DNA of 64,000 bases from Dendrophyllia cribrosa. Its lineage: Eukaryota; Cnidaria; Anthozoa; Scleractinia; Dendrophylliidae. Location: the NCBI GenBank assembly GCA_024195265.1, contig JAJLRJ010000009.1, positions 12,642,791 to 12,706,790 of the forward strand, given 5' to 3'. The notes beneath the pieces were generated by a model, which made no database searches, had not been told where the DNA came from, and worked only from the letters and a program-made list of their open reading frames with translations. A program made the position numbers and the translations under genes. Below are positions 32,333 to 43,592 of this stretch, piece after piece (position 1 is the stretch's first letter; every line of letters begins with the position of its first letter).

Positions 32333-35300
32333 TCATCCACAATCTTGGTCGCGTCTTTTGACTCGCCTCAGTCCGCTGTTTAACTCAGCGCTCGTTTGCC
32401 CCCCCGGATACGCCTGAAGGCTACATACACTCAAAATGAATTGTGTATTTCAATTGATTATTTATATACCCATTGATTTTAAATTAAAGGAAATGTAAGT
32501 TGAAAGTGCATAGAATATGTTATTAAGCATAATTTAAAATTTAGACAATTGATTTAAGGGTACAAACACACAGTATATATAGAACGCTCGCGTTGTCTTC
32601 TTCGTGGGTGGGCAGGCAATTAAGTAATCGTCACCTTAGAGATAAAATTAAATACCCGCGACACGGTCAATTACTTGCTTTTGCGTATTTCAAAAGCGAT
32701 GCATGTAGGATGCCAGTGATAAGTTTGTGAAAACAATTAGATTCACTCTCTAATTGTCACCTTTTGAAAACCCACGAGGCGATTTACCGTATCAACTTGG
32801 AATTTGTTGTATTAAAATAGATGGTGTTGTTTTAATACTTTGATTTGACTAATCGGTCCCCGTTTCACTAAAACTGCTTAACGAGGAATGCCAGGTCCCT
32901 TCATATATAACTATGAGTACTATTTCGTATGTGTGTTATATTATTTTGATTTATATGTAAAGTTCAGATTGTAGCCCTGGGGCTAAAAAAAGTAAACTAT
33001 GAGTTATTTTCCTCATTTTGTCAAAAATTGTTTTGAGTTTGAACTCACCTATCTGTATTAACACACACTAGTTTGCACACTAGTTGGGGACGGTGAACTG
33101 TTTTCTGTATAACTATTCTAAGTTAACGTAAGTTAACATTCACAAAATTACACTAGATTCCAACGCGGTAAGTTATAAATAGCTGAAAGTTCAACATATG
33201 AAAATATCGCATGACTGCGCAACGGTTAAGGACAAAAGGAAGTCACGCTTCAACCTCGTCCTCAAGTTGAGGCGGTAGTTCCCACGGTTGTCACGGAACG
33301 GTTCTCGTGGTCGCTTTACGAAAGTTTGCAGCAAAGTTGTGGCTTTCCTGCCTGAGTATCACGGAGATTATCTTCAACAAAGGTAATATAAAACCCTACC
33401 ATACAAAATACGAAAGTAATAGTACTATTTGTTACATGTTTCTTACCAAAAGGAGCTTTCTATGCGCGATTTTCATTGTGCGCTTTCAACATGAACAAGT
33501 TCCACTACCTTGTTGATAAACGACTTCGTAACATCGATTATTTTGCCGATGAAATCTTGCGAATAAGTAACGGGAAACTCAGCCTTTTTAACTGACTTGA
33601 AAAGTCGTAATTAAAAGACAATGCTAGCTAGTCAATTCTGGTTATAGACGATGCAAACTGAAATAATGCGTAATGACTGCTGCATGGTGAAGCTAATGAA
33701 TGGAGTTGAAATATTTCGCTTCAATGATCTCTTGCTTTGTCGCCCTCGACCAAATGGTTAGTCGCCCACAACCAAATGGTGAGTACACTGAATGTTACAC
33801 CGCAAAAATCTCGCACTGCAGTTCTCATCTGTGTCGAAGTTTTTTTTGGAATAGAAAACAAAATACTCTCTAATGTCGGAAACGCTCAGAATGCTGCCGG
33901 TAAGCAAAACCTTTACAGGAATGGTTACTAGATTTTTAAGAATATGTCAGTAAAAAAAATACAACGCTCTCGTTGGTTGTTGTTTAAACACACTACCATG
34001 AAGAGAAAATATTCAACTTCATACTGAGGCATAGTAAAGCCATAGAGCCATAGACACAGCGACGTGCGCGAAACTTGGGGTCACAAGGCCGAGTTTATTC
34101 CTGCAACAAACGGAAGTTCCCACGCGTTAACTTTACTGAAATCATACCTGTCTGAAAAATATACGGTGATGAAACACGACTTTAAAATGCTGCATATCGA
34201 TCAAGCTACACAATTATAATAGTAAAAGCAAACATTGAGCTCATAAAACCATGGACAGAGCGAGGTGCGCGAAACTTGGGTTCACAAGGCCGAGTTTATT
34301 GCCGCCACGAACGGTTTTCCCACGCGTTAACCGAACTGCAATCATATCTGTCTGTGGAAAATATGGTGATGAAACACGACATTAATGCTTTTTATCGATC
34401 AAGCTACACAATTATAGCAGTAAAAGCAAACACTGAGCTTATAAAGACATGGACAGGGCGAGGAGCAGAAGACTTAAGGGCTCAGGGACTACCTGACAAA
34501 ATAATATTTAATGCGCAAAACTTGGGGTCATAAAGCCAAATTCATCCCGGCAATGTGACGCGTGTTTATAGTAAGAAAAAATAAACTGCAATCATATCTG
34601 ACTAAAAAAAAAATAAAATAAATGGTGATGAAACATGACTTTAAACGCTTTTTATCTATCAAGACACAATTATAGTAGTAAAAACAAATAATGAACTTAT
34701 AAACGGGAAAACCATCGCACGGAAAGGAACATAATTGCGAATGTTGTTATCATAATTATGCGGAACGGAAATTAGCTAACTGACGAGAAAAATAACTTTA
34801 GCTGTGCAGTCGTAAATGATTTGTAATGGATTTATAAAGTTCTTCCGGATTTACACGGAAACGAAACTGCTCTGATCATGGTCTTAATCCGATAAGTACT
34901 GATAACAGTTTTAACACTCAATCAAAACAACACCATCTATTTACAACACATCCCAAGTTGATACAGTAAATAAACCGCCTCGTGGGTTTTCAAAAGGTGA
35001 TAATTCGAGCGTGAATCTAATTGTTTTGACAAAGGACTTATCACTGGCATCCTACAGGCATATACGCAACAGAAAGTAATTGAGCATTTCGCGGGCATTT
35101 AATTTTATCTCTTAGTTGATGATAACTTAATTGCCCACCCGCCCACCCACGAAGAATACAACGCGAGCGGAGTATAGCAGTTCTATATTGTAGTTTCTAG
35201 CCTGAATTCAATTGTCTAAATTTTAAATTATACTTAAAAACATTTTCAGTGCACTTCCAGCTGACATTTCCTTTAATTTAGAATCAATGCAGTAAATAAC

Positions 35301-35421
35301 CAATTGAAATACGCTATTCATTTTGAGCGTGCAAAGCAGACGTATTTGGCCCCGGGCGAATGAGCGCTGAGTTAAACCGCGGACTGAGGCGAGTCAAAGG
35401 ACGCGACCAAGGGTGTGGGAG
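32333..35421. mobile_element. Element B: same core, ~500-bp inverted termini
   Basis: The left terminus, about 32333-32836, is the reverse complement of about 34919-35421 with scattered mismatches and indels; landmarks are 'ttggtcgcgtc', 'gactcgcctcagtccgc', tcttcgtgggtgggc, 'ggatgccagtgataag' and 'gatggtgttgtttt'. Between them, 32837-34918 is the same core as element A (shared start tactttgatttgactaatcg, shared end 'acagttttaacactc'). No transposase. The long termini resemble those of large foldback elements. Confidence 0.85.
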
Positions 35422-35539
35422 TCAAGTTCGAAAGCGCACTTCTCCCAGCTCCAGACGTTTTTGCAAAACCAAAACGACGACCAAACACCAAATTCAGCAC
35501 TCGCCCACCCAAAAAATGTGTATGCAAAAATGAAGGCAC

Positions 35540-35605
35540 ATATCAATAACTCTAGTCAATAATAAGAAATAGCCATATCAATAACTCTAGTCAATAGAAA
35601 AAAAT
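35540..35605 (+). repeat. Short direct duplication before gene A
   Basis: atatcaataactctagtcaa occurs twice, 33-34 bp apart, immediately upstream of the first coding exon of gene A. Confidence 0.85.
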
Positions 35606-35630
35606 AACAATGGTATGTTATCTTTTTCAG

Positions 35631-38600
35631 ATGGCGTCACCGAAAGAAAAGGTAGGACCTTCAATTTCATATTAATTGGACTTTTCAGCAAAGTTCAAAT
35701 GTTATTATTATAATTATTGGATTTAGTTTAATGTTGGAGTACATCTTAAATTGTTCCTGTACCGGGTCCGACTGAGTTGAAAACGATTCAAAGCTAGTAT
35801 CCGAGAAAAAAAGAACATTTAATATAATAATTATAATGTGATGATGCTATCAATACGAGACACTGGCAAGCAGATTGTGATGTTTAAAAAAAAATGGTGT
35901 TACATAGAGGATATTATATGGCCGCGCGAAGATACGAAATTTCTCTTCGAGTGTTGAAAAATAGTTCACGAGTGAGCGCAGCGAACGAGTGAAATATTTT
36001 TCAACACGAGAAGAGAAATTTCGTATCTTCAAGCGGCCATGTAATGTTCTGTTCATTATATAAACACCAATGAAATCAAACCATTTCACTTTAATATTTT
36101 TTTGTAGTCCTAAAGTAGAACAACGTAGCAACGGTGATCTTTTCACGTGTGAAGATAACATGTTATTCTCACGTGTGAAGATATGATGTTTACGCGCGAA
36201 AGCTCACCTGGTATTTCATTGGTGTTTATATAATAAAGTACGTTACGAATTTTATTACCACACTGAAAGCCAAAAGACATTTGTATCAAAGGAAACATAC
36301 AGATAATGGTCGAGTACTAGTTTTGCTAGAAATTAACATATCACTGCAAAGACAAAAAGCTATTTGTTGTGATATCTTGTGAAATTTCTACATGACCCTC
36401 TCAAGATGTTAAGAGTTTGCAACATGTGAAAATAGTTCTATGAAAAAACAATACTTGTCATATTGTATCCACTTACATCAAAGTTCTTTTTTACATATTT
36501 TTTAAGAAGAAAGACGAAGGGACATCTTCTGACGAGGAGGAAAAACGTGCTAGGTAAGACGCCGTTTCATAATCGCTGACTTCAATCATTGCTATGTTTA
36601 AAATCCCTTGAAGAAACATTAGTTAACGACGCTTTTCGAACGATGGTTGTGCAGTTGTTTGTTCGTTTATTTTAGAAATTTTAGTTAGGACTAAAATAAT
36701 GATATGTTCACTGAAAGCACCTAATTTTTTCTGGTGCATGTGAAAAGCTAATACAACTTGAGGGAGAGCTTTGAGCCCGGGGGCCGGATTCACGAAACCC
36801 TCCTAAGTTAAGACATATCTTAAGTATTGTTTCTTAACAATAGTCTATTGTCATTCCAACAACAGGCTATTGTTAAGAAACAATACTAAGGATATGTCTT
36901 AACTTCGGAGGGCTTCGTGAATCCGGTCCCGGATCTATAATCCTAGATTTGTCAAGACATAACACTAATATAACCTCTCATGTAAGTGTACACTGGTAAC
37001 CCGACTACCAAATGGAGGACATGGGGCTTTTTTAACTATTTTAAGATTAATATAAAAAGCCAAAATATATATTTGTATCAATGGAGAAAAAAATAGTTCA
37101 GTATTCTTTAAAATTAAAGTATTGTAGGAGAAATCTTGGCTGTGCAATACCGATCGCCAAACGTATACAGCCAACTGTACTGAAAACACGTATCGCAATT
37201 TGGATCACAGAATTTGGATCACTGAATCAAATTATGACGATATTATACTTGGACAGCTATTCTAACTTCATTTCAGCGAAATTTAAGGGAATTTTTGTTT
37301 TTTAAAATAAAACAAGGAAATGAAAGGAGACCTCCATACGTAACAAGACTAAAATACATTTTCGTTCATATATCGTTACCTGTGTTTTGTTTTCTTTTAG
37401 TGACACAGAGACGGTGGAGGGTTTTGACCCAGCCTTTACTTCACCTGTTCAATCTGGAATAAACATGGTACTCGAGCAGGTGAAGTTCCCATTTACTTCG
37501 TTTCACATCTATAAGAAAAGCGACATTAAAAATGTATAATACTCTAAATTAATACATATTATAAGACTCGGCATAGCAATACAATTTCATTTTTAATGTT
37601 CTAAAACAATGTATCCATTCATTAAGATTGTAAAAATATAGATATATTTTTAAATGAGCTAAGAGGTAGCCTAAATTTGAAACTGACTGTCAGCTAATTT
37701 TATCACCACTTTGAAAAGCCAAACGAATTTCAATTATGCAATCCTCTTGTTGAATCCATTTGTGAAGGATATAACACAGACAGACAGACAGACAGACAGA
37801 CGGACAGACAGACAGACAGGCAGTCAGTCAGTCAGGCAGACAAACAGATAGACTTATTGCCTGACTGACTGGCAGGTTTACTGGCTGAAGTTTCTTTCAA
37901 CATTTCCCTGCAACCCCCCACCCTAATATTTCGTATATGTCGTTTCAAACCATTATTTCGAAGTTTCCTTATAAAATCCTTTTCTCAGTAATATGATCCA
38001 GCTTATTTCTTAAACAATGCTGATTTTTTTATTGATAGCGAATAAAGGGTCATTCAACAGTTCTCTAGCTAAAAACAGGGGGCTAACAAAGAGTATTTAT
38101 TGTTTTTCTTAGGGCCAAGCAGAGGAGGACGAGGAGGATGAGGATGAGGACCAGGACGAGGAGGACCAGGACGAGGAGGAGGAGGAGGAGGTGGTGGTGG
38201 TGGTGGAGGAGGACGGGGACGAGAAACAGGATGAGGAGGAATGTGGCTCTATATGGTTAGAAATTTAAAATCACAAATTTAACTAAGGCTTAAAAAAATA
38301 ATACAGTCGAGCTTCTACTAATCTACTACCACTAAAGTACTATCCCCTCAGTAGTTGACGATTTTCGATACCTATTCTCATACATTACTCGTTTACTTCA
38401 AAATAAAATAATAGAGTGGTTTTCACAAAAGTGTCGTAAAACCAAAACTAACATAATCGCAACAGAGGCGGACAATCTAATGAACCAATCAGAACTTGAA
38501 GCAAAGACATGTAGCCATTGCTAAGCGCGGAAGAACGCGTGCGAGTAAGTCATAATTGGTTTTGGTTTTAATTCTGATTGGTTGAGAAAGTGGCGCATGA

Positions 38601-40777
38601 TTTTTTAGCCAAACAAAAAGCTTAGTTATGCATCATCAAAGCAATCGCGATTCGATAGTCAGTTGATAACTTTTGGGATTTAACACAAAAATAAATGTTT
38701 GATTTACACGTGTTGCTTTAGTGTCTGAAAAAGAAGTTGCTCACGGGAGGTAGTCACTTTGCACGTAAGAAGTTGGTCCTGTCTGGCTCACCAATGTGAT
38801 TTGAGTGATCGAAAATCTCAAACCAGAAATGTTAGAAACGGTCGCAGTCTCTTACTACAATGTTTCCTAAGAGTATTTAGATAGACATATCTTGGTATCT
38901 TCAACAAATAAAGCGACTTGTTTAAGCGAGGTAGTCGCCCAGGATGGCTCGACTGCGCGTCATGCAAGTTTAGTCACCGTAATGCTCGTCGCATAAAAAA
39001 AACCCCACAAATTTGATACCTATATTGCCCCCAAATCAATTAATATATATCGCCGTTCAAAAAGTCATTGTTGTTTCCTTACTCTTGCACATCATAGCTC
39101 GATATTCAATTTTTCTCACTCATTGCTTTACATTTCTTCCACTTTTAGGTCCGAGAATTTGGTGGCAGATTCAGAAAGGGCGCGTGCCCAGCCACAGGCA
39201 AGTACTGACCTGCGTATTTGATCATCATGTAGTTAAACAGTTTAGAAAGCCTTCTATCCAAGAGGCTAAGGACAAGTTTATAGATAGGTCCTTTGCAGCT
39301 GAAGATCGGGTGACCACTTGAACTAAAATGGAAGTTGTGGGATAGGCAGAGTCGTAAGACTTTCAATCCAGCAACTATTTCCCGCATGCAATTCCACTCT
39401 TAGAAGAAGACCGTTCTATCTGTTATAAAATCCATGGTTTGTACGTTTTACACTTCGTTTTTTAACGACCATACCGATCATATGAAGCATGCACTGTGTT
39501 GTTGGCCGCAGAAACATGTGGGTCATCAAAGGAGTACTGACATAAACATTACCTAGCTATACTATTTTGCATCTTTTTATAATCAGTACACTGAAGGAGG
39601 GCGCTTGGTGTGTGAGTGCACGGAGCCCGGTGGCCAACACAGTCCCGTTTGGTAAGTAACGCGACAATCCAAAATGCCAAGGAAGGGCGGTTGTTCATGA
39701 CAGATTAACCACAGCTAAAGGGCCTGTTCCCGAGTCATGATTAGTAATAGTAATTGAACTAAGTGGAATACAATTCAGGGAGAAAGTGGGCGATTAATTT
39801 CACTGAAATTGCCTGAGCGTGAAGTTGAAATTATGGGGAAGCTTATCCCTTTAATGGAGGTGATAATTACAAAGATAATATGAACGTTTTACCGGCCGGG
39901 ACCTGGAGAAGTGTCCCCTTAATAGAGGTGTACCTTTTAACAGAGGTGATAATTACAAAGATTATATGAGCGTTTTGCCGGCCGGGACCAGGAGAAGTGT
40001 CCCCTTAATAGAGGTATACCTTTAATAGAGGTGATAATTACAAAGATTATATGAGCGTTTTGCCGGCGCGGGCCGGGACCAGGAGAAGTGTGCCCTTAAG
40101 AGGTGTCCCTTTAATAGAAGTGATAATTACAAAGATTATATGAGCGTTTTACCGGCCGGGACAAGGAGAAGTGTCCCTTAATAAAGGTGCCCCAAAGTAG
40201 AGGTTCCACTGTATACGCAAAATAACTGCTTGTTTTAAATGCCTTTTTTTCCAGGGATACAGCATGCCCATGCGCTCGTATCGGGCCTGAGGTAGGACAG
40301 TTAACCCTTCTACCCAGCCTACTAACTCAAACAGCTATTAACAACAGACAAAACTCTATTCTTGTTTTTGCTATTATATGGAGGAAGTTTCGAGTTTTTA
40401 ATTTTTGGTTTTCGCTGTTTATAAAATGATGAATTTAGCAGATTTTAGTTGAAATATGATCAAATCTATCCTATTTTTTGTCTATCCACCTTGCATTTTT
40501 TTTTTCAATTTTTTTCTTCCTATCATTAAAAAAATTACTTTAGAAGTATCGTCTGGTTTTTAAGTAATATATGATATTTTCTTGAAGTGGTAATACTCTT
40601 GCACGGTAAAACGTACTCTTGATTTCCCTTCAACTTGAACTTTGAAAACCTTCGAAGTGACATTGTCAATTAAATCAGTGCTCGAACTAATTTTTTTTTA
40701 TTCCTCCACAGGAAAATCAGGACTGTGATCCTATCGCAGTCATTATTTTTTTGCTTCTTTTGTACTTTTTGTCTTAA
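35631..40777 (+). CDS. Gene A: acidic protein with Cys pairs and hydrophobic tail
   Basis: Eight exons: 35631-35651, 36507-36553, 37401-37479, 38113-38255, 39149-39197, 39587-39651, 40255-40291 and 40712-40777, totalling 507 nt (168 aa). All have AG acceptors and GT donors except exon 5, best read with a GC donor (cag|gcaagt). N-terminus MASPKEK then KKDEGTSSDEEEKRA, charged. Exon 3 gives GFDPAFTSPVQSGINMVLEQ. Exon 4 is nearly all Glu/Asp with a five-Val run. Exons 6-8 hold CEC, CPC and CDC-type cysteines and end PIAVIIFLLLLYFLS. The tail could be a tail-anchor segment or, if an upstream exon supplies a signal peptide, a GPI-attachment signal. Exon 1 starts exactly at its acceptor, so the true start may lie upstream. 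Gene B shares exons 1-4 in size class and phase. Family not recognised. Confidence 0.75.
35913..36045. mobile_element. Foldback element in gene A intron 1
   Basis: 'gaagatacgaaatttctctt' and neighbouring sequence pair with 'aagagaaatttcgtatcttc' over about 60 bp, with a short loop containing 'gagcgcagcgaac'. A further inverted pair, 'aaacaccaatgaaa' at about 36062 and 'tttcattggtgttt' at about 36212, and a direct repeat 'cacgtgtgaagata' (about 36144, 36170) suggest a larger composite to 36230. Confidence 0.85.
36781..36930. mobile_element. Palindromic MITE in gene A intron 2
   Basis: The left arm from gggccggattcacgaaaccc to 'ttcttaacaatag' is mirrored by the right arm ending 'cttcgtgaatccggtccc', each about 66 bp, around a ~15-nt loop. 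Confidence 0.9.
37778..37870 (+). repeat. (CAGA)n-type microsatellite in gene A intron 3
   Basis: Tetranucleotide CAGA repeats grading into CAGT/CAGG. The equivalent place in gene B intron 3 (about 63002-63055) has CAGA grading into CAGG, so the microsatellite predates the gene duplication. Confidence 0.95.
38413..38640 (-). repeat. Dispersed repeat R2 in gene A intron 4, reversed
   Basis: Reverse complement of 41322-41575: 'gagtggttttca', 'gtgtcgtaaaaccaaaac', 'gaaccaatcaga' and 'ctgattggttgagaaagtgg'. Confidence 0.8.
39850..40210 (+). repeat. ~86-bp minisatellite, four units, in gene A intron 6
   Basis: 'gtgataattacaaagat' recurs at 39860, 39946, 40030 and 40120, each followed by 'ccggccgggacc..gagaagtgt' and 'cccttaatagaggt'. 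The third unit has a small insertion (gccggcgcgggccggg). Confidence 0.9.
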
Positions 40778-40836
40778 AATATGTAATGTATTCCATTCTC
40801 TGTTTCACTACTTTGTATATGTTTTGTACTTCGTTA

Positions 40837-40842
40837 AATAAA
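40837..40842 (+). promoter_or_regulatory. Polyadenylation signal of gene A
   Basis: AATAAA 60 nt after the stop codon at 40775-40777. Confidence 0.65.
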
Positions 40843-41321
40843 ATTCTTTAAACGCGAGTCTATAGTCAGTTTACTGAAATCCCCTGTCCCCCACCTGAGG
40901 TTCAAGTCGTGTGTTACCCACACGGAGTTCGAAAACTACTCCTTACCTTTTCAGACCAAAAAAGAAAATAGCCTCGAAAGCCTACTTTAAGGGATTTCTA
41001 TGATTTCGGGTTAAAACAAAGTACCTTTCATTCATCCTGGCTATCCGGAGCCAAAGACATACTTATATATAGTTTCAGAACTCTACAGCAGAATGATTTC
41101 AAACGAAACTGACCATTATTTTTGGGTCAACATTAATGTAAAATATGTCCTCGGCTTACAAAAAGTAGATGCAAGATGACACAACTCCTAGACAAAAAGG
41201 GCAAAAAAAAAAAAAGGAAACCAACCAACCAACCAACAAAAACACTCGTCTATTGTTTACTTATTACTTTCAACAAATGAATTAGAGCAATTTTTAATTG
41301 TGTCGAAATAATTTTGCGATT
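40843..41321. other. Downstream of gene A; no gene
   Basis: Contains a poly-A run followed by a short (CCAA)n tract near 41205-41240; nothing else. Confidence 0.5.
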
Positions 41322-41575
41322 GCTTTGGCTTTGCATTGCTACGCTTTGTGATTGGCTAAAAAATCTCGCGCCACTTTCTCGACCAATCAGAAGTAAAACC
41401 AAACCCGATCGCGACTTGCCTGCACGCGTTTTCCCGCGCTTGGCACGTGCTACATGTATTTGCTTCGAGCTCTGATTGGTTCATTGGATTGTGTACGATT
41501 GCTGTGATTGGTCGAAGTAATTACTTTGGTTTTGGTTTTGGTTTTACGACACTGAAATGAAAACCGCTCAATAAC
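41322..41575 (+). repeat. Dispersed repeat R2, fullest copy
   Basis: Runs from 'cattgctacgctttgtgatt' to 'gacactgaaatgaaaaccgctca'. It contains five ATTGG/CCAAT motifs and a 'ttttggttttggttttgg' run. Relatives at 13146-13290 and 38413-38640. Confidence 0.75.
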
Positions 41576-41928
41576 TAGTAGTAATCACAGATTAAAAGAG
41601 TGCGTTCGATGCCGGGGAAGCCTGAGCACGAGAATGAAAGCGAGGCCTGGAGTACCAGTTTCCAGTCGAGAGGTACCCCTGATTTGGCGTTGACCAATTA
41701 GAAGGCGTTCTCCTATTGTCTAACGTAATAAGTAACGACTCTTACGAGCTTACATGGCCCAACGCATATCTTCTTTTCTAGGTTCAAATTAACTTTTGTA
41801 AATAATTAATGGTACTTATTACTTGGGCGGAGCGACCAAGTATTAAAATGCAGTTTGGTCGTCGACAAATGTGCAGTATTGCGCAACTCTGGGGATGGCG
41901 GGATTGTTCAAACCTTCACCGCGGTCAC

Positions 41929-43592
41929 ACGTCCGAGGCGTTTTTCGTTTTATTTGGTGGGATTCATTTAGTATTAAGTGGAAACGTGGGCAAGGATGTA
42001 TAAAATAATTAGTTTATGTAACTATCTTTTCATCTTTCCGGCTCAAAATAACGAGCTTCTTTTCCATCGTTGAAAACTGATCAAAACGCTTCGTGCCTGA
42101 GCACAATTGTGTTGGCAAATGGCGCCAACAGTTCTGCGGTTCATAGTTTTCAAACGCTTAGAACTTTTTTTAGTAAACTTTCAAAACGTTTAGTGAGTTG
42201 AAAGTGTATTGTCAATATATGAAACTTTTAATAAACAGTGAAAATGACAACCTTAACTTTGAAGTACTTTGGTTAACTTTTGCAAATTTCTCTCGTTTAA
42301 CCGCGGTGGAGTACACCTGTTGTTTGTTGATGCGAGGCGAACGTCACAAAGTGCGAGTCGTGTTTTCTCTGTTGCATCTAACAGTTTCATATTCAATATG
42401 CGTAAAGAAATTACTCAAGAAGACACTGCGAAAGTATTTGACACTCGCTATTAATTCTACGATACCTTCATGACGGAAACCCGCTAAAACATGTTCAAAC
42501 GAACATGAAGAAGATAATTTAGACGAATACATACCTAGCGCTTATTTAATAAGAAGTGAACAGGGGACAGCGAAGGAAGAAATATAAGCGTGGTAGGAAT
42601 CCCAATTAATTTCACTTCTTTCGGTTGTTTGCCTTTCATTAATTTTTATTTCGTGAAGTTGAAGGAACAGAACAGCCAACTGAAACTTTGGGTGCAAAAA
42701 TTCACCGCCGAGAGAAGATGTAAACAATGCACGCGTTGTCTTGCGAGACGTTACTTGCGAGTTTTGCTTCCGCTAGTGAATGTTTCTCGGGCGAAAATAA
42801 CCTTAAAGCGATCACTTTTTCATTTAATATTCTTTTCTGTGTTTCGGATACAGAGGAATAAAAACTGGATATATTTTCGTGTGACTAATTGCGAGATGTT
42901 TTATGAAACAGCTGCGTTATGCGTTACTGGAAAGGTTTCAAATTACTTTCACATTATGCAAATTGCAACATTTTTACCTCAACTGCAAAAATATGTTTCA
43001 AAGGGCTAAATTTGTTTCTCTCCTCCTAAATTATCACTTCTGTCGTTAACTTTGATTAAAGTTATAAGTTTCATTCAAACTTTATTATAATAACGGCGGG
43101 AATACTTCCAGCAAAACTTTCAATTGGAAAAGTTGTTTTGATCTCGGGTCCGGACCAGGCAATTACATCATGGCTTCGAAAGGCCACTTTGCGGCTACAT
43201 TTGCATTCACTTCAAAAGTGTCAGAAACACAGACCAGCTAGTTACAAGATTTAGCTAAAACCAATAACAACCATCGGGAAACTCTGACATACGGCCTTTT
43301 TTTCAACGGTAAGTACAAAGTAGGCATCGATTTGTATTTTTCAGCATGTACTCGTCTTTTGACACAGTTGACACGCTACTTTAATAATTTACGTGCGATC
43401 TCGCACGCTATTAAAGTGTACTGTGTCTTCTTGTTTTGACGGTTAACGCGCTTCTTTGTTAGACTGCTCACACTATCCGAATACTCCCTATCATCAAACC
43501 GTGAAATAACGTGCATGCAGATTCCCAAGACAATTATTCTCCAATATGCCTAATACAACGACGCCCAAGTATACGCTTCCACAGCGTCTTGT
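41929..43592 (+). repeat. Dispersed repeat R1, fullest copy (1.66 kb)
   Basis: The 5' part matches 17406-17733 and the 3' part matches 1526-2025, so the three together define the family. The middle (42290-42990) is unique here and holds open stretches, including 42590-43009 (about 139 codons, Leu/Phe/Arg-rich) and a frame reading MRKEITQEDTAKVFDTRY near 42398, but no known domain or splice chain. Could be a non-autonomous transposon carrying gene fragments. Confidence 0.7.

Noticed and set aside
30401..33516. 70-codon frame shared by elements A and B
   Set aside because: Shared by descent of the element core; it has no ATG start in frame (opens at GTG) and no recognisable domain.
42590..43009. 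139-codon frame in repeat R1
   Set aside because: Opens at a non-ATG codon, has no domain, and no second copy of this part is available to test conservation.
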